Shown here in pieces: positions 58,564 to 64,000 of a stretch of DNA of 64,000 bases. The notes under the pieces were generated by a model that saw only the letters and a program-made list of their open reading frames with translations, was not told the DNA's origin and made no database searches. Within the stretch, counting starts at the first letter, position 1. Each line of letters begins with the position of its first letter. Origin of the DNA: Lysinibacillus fusiformis (GTDB lineage: Bacteria > Bacillota > Bacilli > Bacillales_A > Planococcaceae); contig NZ_PDFK01000012.1 in assembly GCF_002845985.1 (NCBI RefSeq), positions 1 through 64,000 of the forward strand. Reading direction: 5' to 3'. Both the position numbers and the translations under genes were made by a program.

Positions 58564-59856
58564 TTAAAGAGGGAAAATCCCTAATACTACACAGACGATC
58601 ATCATGACAATGGTAGAACCGAAAGCCCACTTTAAGAAGATACGTTGTAATGTGCCGAAATCCTCTCCAACCATACCTACTAATAAATAAGTAGATGGAA
58701 CAAGTGGACTTAGAAGATGGACTGGCATCCCTAATAGAGAAGCTCTACCAATTAAGGCGGGGTCGATGCCATATACCGCTCCTGCCTTGGCAAGTAATGG
58801 CAGCACTCCATAGTAAAAGGCATCGTTGGACATAAAAAATGTAAAAGGTGCGCTAAGGATGGCTGTAACTACTGCAAAATGAGAACCCATTGCATCTGGA
58901 ATATAATGAATTACTGAGTTTGCCATCGCATCTACCATTGCTGTTCCTGAAAGAATCCCTGTAAAAATCCCAGCTGCAAAAACCATTGAAACAACTGATA
59001 ATGCATTGTCAGCATAATTCGCAATACGTTCCTTTTGGTCTTTCAATTTTGGATAGTTTACAGTAATCGCAATCGCAAAACCAAGCATAAATAATGTAAC
59101 AGGTGGTAATAGCTCCATAATTAACGCTATTAAAAGAATGATTGTTAGTGCATAGTTAAAGATAATTAGTTTTGGACGTTTCAAAGAGTCATCCTCGACT
59201 GTAGCAGCAGGCTGAACTGCAGTTTCATAATCATATTCTATAACACCAATTCGCTTCCTCTCCTGTCTTCCGAACATAAATGCCATGAGCAGAACAAAGA
59301 TAGCGCCGCCAATCATCGCGGGAATCACGGGTGTAAAAACTTCAGACATTTCAAGATTCAATGCTGTCATAACCCTTGCAGTTGGCCCTCCCCAAGGTAG
59401 GAGGTTCATAACACCTGAGGCTGAAACGGCAATACCGGCTAATACAATTGGTCGCATGCCAATTCTTTTATAAAGCGGTAAAAATGCTGAAATAGTAATC
59501 ATGTAGGTTGTTGTACCATCACCATCTAAAGAAATCAGAAGGGCTAATACGGCTGTTCCGATGGCAATTTTTACAGGATCACCTTTTACTAACCTAAGAA
59601 TTGTTTGAATGATTGGATCAAATACTCCAGCATCAATCAAAATACCAAAGAAAAGAATGGCAAATAAAATCATAATCCCGGTTGGAGCCACACTTTTAAT
59701 CCCATCCAACATCATAGGACCCATTTCACTTCCGAATCCACCAATAACTGCAAACGTAATGGGAACTACAATTAATGCAATCATTGCTGTAAGACGACCA
59801 GTCATAATCAAAATCATAAATACTATTATCATTAAAAAACCTAAAATTGCTAGCAT
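58564..59856 (-). CDS. CitMHS-family citrate:cation symporter
   Basis: A 430-residue, about 11-12-helix membrane protein of the CitMHS family, importing citrate complexed to divalent metal (B. subtilis CitM takes Mg-citrate, CitH Ca-citrate). Characteristic are SLDGDGTTTYMITISAFLP (about 109-127), NLLPWGGPTARVM and FMSNDAFYYGVLPLL. ATG 59856 follows GGGGGGA. A CcpA-type cre element lies upstream at 59954, consistent with catabolite repression of citrate uptake. No CitST two-component system is adjacent. Confidence 0.9.
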   Translation of the reverse strand: MLAILGFLMIIVFMILIMTGRLTAMIALIVVPITFAVIGGFGSEMGPMMLDGIKSVAPTGIMILFAILFFGILIDAGVFDPIIQTILRLVKGDPVKIAIGTAVLALLISLDGDGTTTYMITISAFLPLYKRIGMRPIVLAGIAVSASGVMNLLPWGGPTARVMTALNLEMSEVFTPVIPAMIGGAIFVLLMAFMFGRQERKRIGVIEYDYETAVQPAATVEDDSLKRPKLIIFNYALTIILLIALIMELLPPVTLFMLGFAIAITVNYPKLKDQKERIANYADNALSVVSMVFAAGIFTGILSGTAMVDAMANSVIHYIPDAMGSHFAVVTAILSAPFTFFMSNDAFYYGVLPLLAKAGAVYGIDPALIGRASLLGMPVHLLSPLVPSTYLLVGMVGEDFGTLQRIFLKWAFGSTIVMMIVCVVLGIFPL

Positions 59857-59953
59857 TCTAATCCCCCCAATGACCCTTTTAAGTTATTTATCAATTCTAT
59901 AAATAACTAATTTTCCGAATATTAAACCTTATAGTAAAACAACATCGAGCAAA

Positions 59954-59967
59954 TGTAATCGTTTTCA
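59954..59967 (-). promoter_or_regulatory. cre (CcpA) site
   Basis: TGTAATCGTTTTCA matches the consensus TGWNANCGNTNWCA at every fixed position. It is about 100 bp before the citrate transporter start codon. Confidence 0.75.
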
Positions 59968-60077
59968 AATTAATGTTTATTAATTTCTTTATATCTATTA
60001 CGTACATTTTGTTCACTAAAAGTAATACCTTCCATTTCAATAGCTTCTTAAGATGCCTATTGTACACATTAAAAATA

Positions 60078-60097
60078 CCTCCCTTATCAAAGGGAGG
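60078..60097 (-). terminator. hairpin, possible leader terminator of the citrate transporter
   Basis: CCTCCCTT and AAGGGAGG form an 8-bp stem followed leftward by TATTTTT. It is inside the 363-base divergent interval 59857-60219, upstream of the transporter, so leftward transcripts started to its right would meet it. Whether it attenuates or simply insulates the divergent promoters is unclear. Apart from this and the cre, the interval shows no ORF I would support. Confidence 0.4.
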
Positions 60098-60219
60098 CCA
60101 TATATTTTGATGTTCTGTAAGGATTTTTTATTTCCTATGTTTGAACTTGTCTTTTTTATGCCGTCTGCTGTGATATTCCGTAGTATACTTTTATCACAAC
60201 AAACTAAAGGAGTACATAA

Positions 60220-61824
60220 ATGCTTGATTCTAATCCTAATTGGCTGGCACATTGCACAGAAATAAAAGATTTAGCCAAATCCTTATTTCAAAAGTCTACG
60301 ATACATCTTGAAAGTGCGGCTCTCTTATTGATTACGGATGGCCAAACCACCCTGTCCATTAATGGGCACAAAGAGCATATTGTTTTTGGGCATTTGATTG
60401 CCCTCGAAAGTGATGCGGTTATCCAACTTACAAATACAAACCGTCTTGATTTTTCAGGCTATTTAATTAGCTTTGCACTGTATGATACAGCAATGAAATT
60501 AACCCGTAAATGGTCTATCAATACAATGAATGGTTACTATATTCAGCGAGTGCCTGAAACGATCATAGCTGATATTCGGATGTCGCTCGCTAAAAATATA
60601 GACCCTCTCCATAACACCATTAAACAATTTATTTTATACAGTTTGTTGAAGGAATTACAGCAAGAGCAATCAACAGATGAATACACACTTGAGGAAAGAA
60701 TGGAACAGACAGTTATTTATATGCAAAAAAAATATAACCAAACAATGACAAGAGATGAACTAGCAGCCATCGCTGGATATAGCCCATGGTATTATTCGAG
60801 AAAGTTCATTGAGTTATATGATAAAACACCGATAGCTTATTTAATTAGTTATCGTATTTACCGTGCGCAAGAAATGCTATTAACAACAGATGATTTATCA
60901 CAAAATGTCGCAAAAAAAGTTGGTTTTGATGATGTGCAGCACTTTAGTCGACAGTTTAAGCGCATTGTAGGTCGTCCACCTAAGAAATTCAAAAAGACCG
61001 TTGGTGAATATCGTGTTTGCTTTCTATCACCTGCACACGCAGAAATTGCAATCGCATTAGGGGTTATACCAAATTGTGTTACTGTGACGAGCTCCCTCAC
61101 TCCAAAATATCAAAAGAATCTTTTTCATGAAGTTGGTACAACCATCTTAGAAATGCCTCAATATGTGATTCAACAAGACATCATTGTACAACAGCAACCC
61201 GATTTAATTATCGGTGTCGACTTAACGGAAGAGACAAAACAACACTTCCAAACGATCGCACCTGTAATTACGGGGCTACCTTATGATTTAAATTCATCAA
61301 TTCGTTACTTTGGTGAATTGTTTAATAAAGAGAATGAAGCTACACAAATTATTCACGAACTTACGACACATGTAGATGTTCTAAAAAATAAAATACAACA
61401 CCATCTTGTAAAGAATGCTACTGTACTTTACTTACGTGTGGAGGAGTTGGGTTATCGCTATGTCGGTGAATCTTCTAGTGACTCCGCTACCCTTTTATAT
61501 CAGGAACTTGGCTTAAAAATGCCTGAATCATTGCGCACAAATAAAAATAGTTTCAACATATGTTCTTTACAACAATTAGTGGTAGCCAATCCTACTTATT
61601 TGTTTATTGAAAAACGCATAATGGATTATTATACAGCCGACCTTAGTTTAGCTACTTTACAAAAAAGTGAGCAGTGGAAAAATTTAGATGCTGTGAAAAA
61701 TAAACGTGTGTTTTATGTGGATACGGGTTTATGGATAAACAATTGCAGTGTGTTTGGCAAAAGAAAAATTATGCAACAGATTGAGCAGTCGATTTTGGAT
61801 GGTGTTTGCCCTAAAACACAATAA
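60220..61824 (+). CDS. AraC-family regulator fused to siderophore-binding-protein domain (third copy)
   Basis: A 534-residue Btr-type protein: sensor region (about 1-160), helix-turn-helix pair (about 168-265; TRDELAAIAGYSPWYYSRKFIELYDKTPIAYLISYRIYRAQEMLL in part) and SBP-like domain (about 270-530; opening VCFLSPAHAEIAIALGVIPN). ATG 60220 follows AAAGGAG. No Fur box is apparent in front of it. It precedes a Fur-boxed siderophore-binding lipoprotein and a flavoprotein reductase on the same strand, its probable regulon. The closing NCSVFGKRKIMQQIEQ replaces the usual periplasmic tail. Confidence 0.88.
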   Translation: MLDSNPNWLAHCTEIKDLAKSLFQKSTIHLESAALLLITDGQTTLSINGHKEHIVFGHLIALESDAVIQLTNTNRLDFSGYLISFALYDTAMKLTRKWSINTMNGYYIQRVPETIIADIRMSLAKNIDPLHNTIKQFILYSLLKELQQEQSTDEYTLEERMEQTVIYMQKKYNQTMTRDELAAIAGYSPWYYSRKFIELYDKTPIAYLISYRIYRAQEMLLTTDDLSQNVAKKVGFDDVQHFSRQFKRIVGRPPKKFKKTVGEYRVCFLSPAHAEIAIALGVIPNCVTVTSSLTPKYQKNLFHEVGTTILEMPQYVIQQDIIVQQQPDLIIGVDLTEETKQHFQTIAPVITGLPYDLNSSIRYFGELFNKENEATQIIHELTTHVDVLKNKIQHHLVKNATVLYLRVEELGYRYVGESSSDSATLLYQELGLKMPESLRTNKNSFNICSLQQLVVANPTYLFIEKRIMDYYTADLSLATLQKSEQWKNLDAVKNKRVFYVDTGLWINNCSVFGKRKIMQQIEQSILDGVCPKTQ

Positions 61825-61881
61825 TCCAATTTTTAAGGCACTTTACGCTATAGTAGGCACTATCATTCCCTGTTATTATTT

Positions 61882-61900
61882 GATAGTGATAATCATTATC
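61882..61900 (+). promoter_or_regulatory. Fur box
   Basis: GATAGTGATAATCATTATC matches the 19-bp Fur consensus at 18 positions; it lies about 20 bp before the ribosome site of the binding-protein gene and likely overlaps its promoter. Confidence 0.92.
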
Positions 61901-61922
61901 AAATAAAAAGGAGCTATAATCA

Positions 61923-62900
61923 ATGAAAAAAACGATGCAATATATACTTTTTATGTTAGTAGCTTTAACATTAGTTGCTTGCTCAAGCACTAATAAAGAG
62001 AGCGGAAATGAGACAAAGGGTCAAGAAGAACAAAGTGAGCCTACAACGAGTGTTGTAAAAGATGCCTATGGTGATGTCACGATCCCTACTGAACCTAAAA
62101 ATATGTTAGTTCTTAGTTCTAACTATGCTGAAAACTTAATTGAAATCGGTGTAACGCCTCAAATGGTGACAGTTGTTGAAGAAATTGAACCTGAGTATCG
62201 CTTCAAATTATTCAATGACAACAATGTTAAAATTATTCCGACTGTGCAATATGAAGATAATTTAGAAGTTATTCTTGAAGCTGCACCAGATGTCATTATT
62301 GCTCAGGGTGCAGCGATTGATGCTAAAAAATACGAAGCTTTAAGTAAAATTGCTCCTACTGTTGCTGTTGAGGCAGGCGTTGCAATAGATGAATATGTTC
62401 CTGTGCTTGGTGAACTGTTCAAGAAAGAGAAAGAAGCTACACTTGCTCTCGAGAAGTATAGGGAAAAAATAGAAGAAACCAAAGAAAAACTACACGATGC
62501 TATAGGTGACGAAAAAATTCTTGTATTACGGGTAGAACAAAATCAATACCGTGTACTAGGCACTGAAAAAGGTAGCCCTGGTAGTGATATGCTATACACA
62601 CAACTTGGGTTAAATATTCCAACTATGTTGAAAGATAATAATGAGTGGTTCACGCCCATCTCCTTAGAGGTTTTACCTGACATTGATGCAGATCATATTT
62701 TTGTCGAACAACGTCAAATGCAAAATTATAGTAGTGAACAATCTATGAAAGATTTAGAGAATAGCCCGATGTGGCAAGCAATGGATGCTGTGAAAATCGG
62801 CAATGTTTATCCATTAAAAACAGCAGATTACGTTGTAGGTGAAGGTTTAATTGGCTCTCCACTATTCCTTGATTATTTAGTTGAAAAGTTGGTGCCTTAA
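61923..62900 (+). CDS. ferric-siderophore-binding lipoprotein
   Basis: A 325-residue SBP lipoprotein (FhuD/YfiY/FeuA class). The signal peptide ends with lipobox LTLVAC (about 20); the fold runs from about 45 to 325 with PTEPKNMLVLSSNYAENLIEIGVTPQ (in part), a long connecting helix (LALEKYREKIEETKEKL, about 170-187) and the terminal VGEGLIGSPLFLDYLVEKL. ATG 61923 follows AAAAGGAGC. It lies after a near-perfect Fur box. The stop codon abuts the start of the reductase gene (62901), so the two are co-translated. Substrate siderophore unknown; permease and ATPase are not in the window. Confidence 0.9.
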   Translation: MKKTMQYILFMLVALTLVACSSTNKESGNETKGQEEQSEPTTSVVKDAYGDVTIPTEPKNMLVLSSNYAENLIEIGVTPQMVTVVEEIEPEYRFKLFNDNNVKIIPTVQYEDNLEVILEAAPDVIIAQGAAIDAKKYEALSKIAPTVAVEAGVAIDEYVPVLGELFKKEKEATLALEKYREKIEETKEKLHDAIGDEKILVLRVEQNQYRVLGTEKGSPGSDMLYTQLGLNIPTMLKDNNEWFTPISLEVLPDIDADHIFVEQRQMQNYSSEQSMKDLENSPMWQAMDAVKIGNVYPLKTADYVVGEGLIGSPLFLDYLVEKLVP

Positions 62901-63947
62901 ATGAAACAAGAGATTTATGATGTAATTATAATCGGTGGTGGGCCGGCTGGCATGTATGCTGCCTTTTACAGTGGTATGCGTGAAATGAAAACGAAAATTA
63001 TCGAAGTAAAACAGGAATTAGGTGGTTTTATGCGCACCTATCCTGAGAAATTGGTATGGGATGTCGGTGGTATTGAACCTATTCGCTGTGAAGAAATTAT
63101 TCATTCCTTAATCAAGCAAGCTATGACATTTAATCCAACAATCGTATTTGGTCAAGAAGTTGTTGGCATGGAAAAACGCGACGATGGCATTTTCGTCTTA
63201 ACAGCTAAAACAGGCGAGAAACATTATACGAAAACGATTATTTTAGCTACAGGACGTGGTATTACACGCATTCAAAAATTAACGATTGAAGGCGCTGACC
63301 GTTATGAACTAAACAACCTTCACTATACGGTAACGAACATCAATAGGTTTAAAGATAAACGTGTACTCATTTCTGGTGGCGGCGACTCAGCTGTAGATTG
63401 GGCTATTGAAATGGCTCCTATTGCCAAAGAAGTATACGTTGTTCATAGACGAGATGACTTTAGTGCCTTTGAATCATCTGTAACACGTATGAAGTCTATC
63501 GCAACAACCTATGTTCCGTATACAGTTTCTCGTTTACATGGCAATGGCAATAAAATTGAACATGTCACATTACAGCATGTTGATTCTAATGATATGACAA
63601 AAATTGAAGTAGATGAAGTGCTTGTCAATCACGGATTTGACCGACACTTTGGCGGCGCCATTTTAGATTGGGGCTTGGCCTCTGAAGAATGGGGCATTTC
63701 CGTTACTCCCAAAATGGGTACAAGCATGCCAGGCATCTTTGGCGCAGGCGATATTGTAACGAATGAAGGGAAAATAAGACTGATTGCAGGCGCATTTAAC
63801 GATGCTGTCCTCGCTGTCAATAGCGCCAAATTATACATTGACCCAACAGAATCAAAAATGGCGGGCGTTTCTTCTCATAATGACCGCTTCGCTGAAAAAA
63901 ATGAAGCGTTACAACAAAAGAATAAAGCTGTAACTACACATAAATAA
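62901..63947 (+). CDS. FAD-dependent NAD(P)H oxidoreductase (YumC/IruO-like)
   Basis: A 348-residue flavoprotein of the thioredoxin-reductase-like ferredoxin--NADP+ reductase type (B. subtilis YumC, S. aureus IruO). FAD motif GGGPAGMYAAFYSG (about 12-25), NADPH motif ISGGGDSAVDWAIEMA (about 157-172), ATG motif IILATGRG (about 113-120) and GIFGAGDI (about 275) are all seen; no redox CxxC is present. IruO reduces ferric siderophores and drives haem breakdown in S. aureus. The start codon immediately follows the binding-protein stop and the operon has a Fur box, so release of iron from the imported siderophore is a strong inference. The C-terminal about 30 residues are a poorly conserved tail. 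Confidence 0.9.
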   Translation: MKQEIYDVIIIGGGPAGMYAAFYSGMREMKTKIIEVKQELGGFMRTYPEKLVWDVGGIEPIRCEEIIHSLIKQAMTFNPTIVFGQEVVGMEKRDDGIFVLTAKTGEKHYTKTIILATGRGITRIQKLTIEGADRYELNNLHYTVTNINRFKDKRVLISGGGDSAVDWAIEMAPIAKEVYVVHRRDDFSAFESSVTRMKSIATTYVPYTVSRLHGNGNKIEHVTLQHVDSNDMTKIEVDEVLVNHGFDRHFGGAILDWGLASEEWGISVTPKMGTSMPGIFGAGDIVTNEGKIRLIAGAFNDAVLAVNSAKLYIDPTESKMAGVSSHNDRFAEKNEALQQKNKAVTTHK

Positions 63948-63961
63948 TTAGCTAATACCTT

Positions 63962-64000
63962 CCCCATTAGATAAACAAATCATCTGTTTATCTAATGGGG
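63962..64000 (+). terminator. intrinsic terminator at the window edge
   Basis: CCCCATTAGATAAACA and TGTTTATCTAATGGGG form a perfect 16-bp stem around AATCATC directly after the reductase gene. The T-run, if any, is beyond the window. Confidence 0.8.

Noticed and set aside
60001..60075. Minus-strand short frame EAIEMEGITFSEQNVRNRY
   Set aside because: It looks protein-like but has a stop just upstream, no ribosome site and no recognisable family. I cannot tell a remnant from chance.

Overview
The window is low-GC, gene-dense, spore-former-type Firmicutes DNA. The ribosome sites, the many single-gene regulators, the gene repertoire (DdlR-like MocR next to Ddl, an MhqR-type operator, CcpA and Fur sites, S-box) and the protein styles fit a Lysinibacillus or close Bacillaceae/Planococcaceae chromosome. 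That placement is an inference; no rRNA or tRNA gene is present. I see no phage, insertion sequence or CRISPR array.

Layout. 0.1-3.3 kb: a siderophore-type AraC regulator, a small possible spore-surface protein, and a SAM-I riboswitch in front of a metal-dependent cyclase-family hydrolase. 3.3-10.4 kb: DedA protein, a frameshifted HAD phosphatase, two zinc-binding proteins, a secreted erythromycin-esterase-like protein, and a coupled SMI1/DUF4272 pair. 10.5-13.3 kb: a blt-like multidrug/polyamine locus (MerR, acetyltransferase, MATE pump) with a 19-bp-spacer MerR promoter. 13.3-20 kb: a broken acetyltransferase, an AI-2E family permease, a RidA-like protein, and a TetR-controlled operon (MFS pump, flavin monooxygenase, esterase). 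20.3-25 kb: MerR, a PAF-acetylhydrolase-like membrane enzyme, IclR and an aldo/keto reductase. 25-26.7 kb: a ring-cleavage dioxygenase and an FMN reductase under an MhqR-like box. 26.7-33 kb: accessory small genes, including two wrecked genes (a GNAT and a DUF4303-like gene), Lrp, AhpD-like, Rrf2, cupin, SUKH and beta-lactamase-fold proteins. 33-35.5 kb: an OmpR-type two-component system and a likely secreted target protein. 35.6-37.5 kb: an ABC-F antibiotic-resistance ATPase behind a long leader with two mini-ORFs. 37.6-46.5 kb: YitT, Ddl with its MocR regulator, two ABC transporters and a MarR unit. 46.6-54.4 kb: an ECF sigma/anti-sigma pair, a TetR/hydrolase pair, MFS, and TraB/GumN and stalk-domain secreted proteins. 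54.6-64 kb: iron uptake (two AraC-SBP regulators, two Fur-controlled siderophore-binding lipoproteins, an IruO/YumC-like reductase) interleaved with a VOC protein and a CcpA-marked citrate transporter.

How it works together. Iron is the main theme at both ends. Three regulators fuse an AraC DNA-binding domain to a siderophore-binding domain (Btr architecture). Two lie beside Fur-boxed binding proteins, and one of those binding proteins abuts a flavoprotein that could reduce the imported ferric siderophore. No siderophore permease or ATPase is in the window, so those must lie elsewhere. The middle is a patchwork of drug and electrophile defence, each unit with its own local regulator and often a visible operator.

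The most striking element is the ABC-F leader at 37.1-37.5 kb. It holds a strong promoter, a 14-codon ORF encoding MGYSMRLRFTVLNQ (close to the macrolide-arrest peptide ErmDL as I remember it), an intrinsic terminator, a second 7-codon ORF, and two mutually exclusive hairpins just before the gene. Next in interest are the SAM riboswitch upstream of a cyclase-family gene, the three AraC-SBP paralogues, and a set of single-base lesions in several genes that could be real decay or assembly error.
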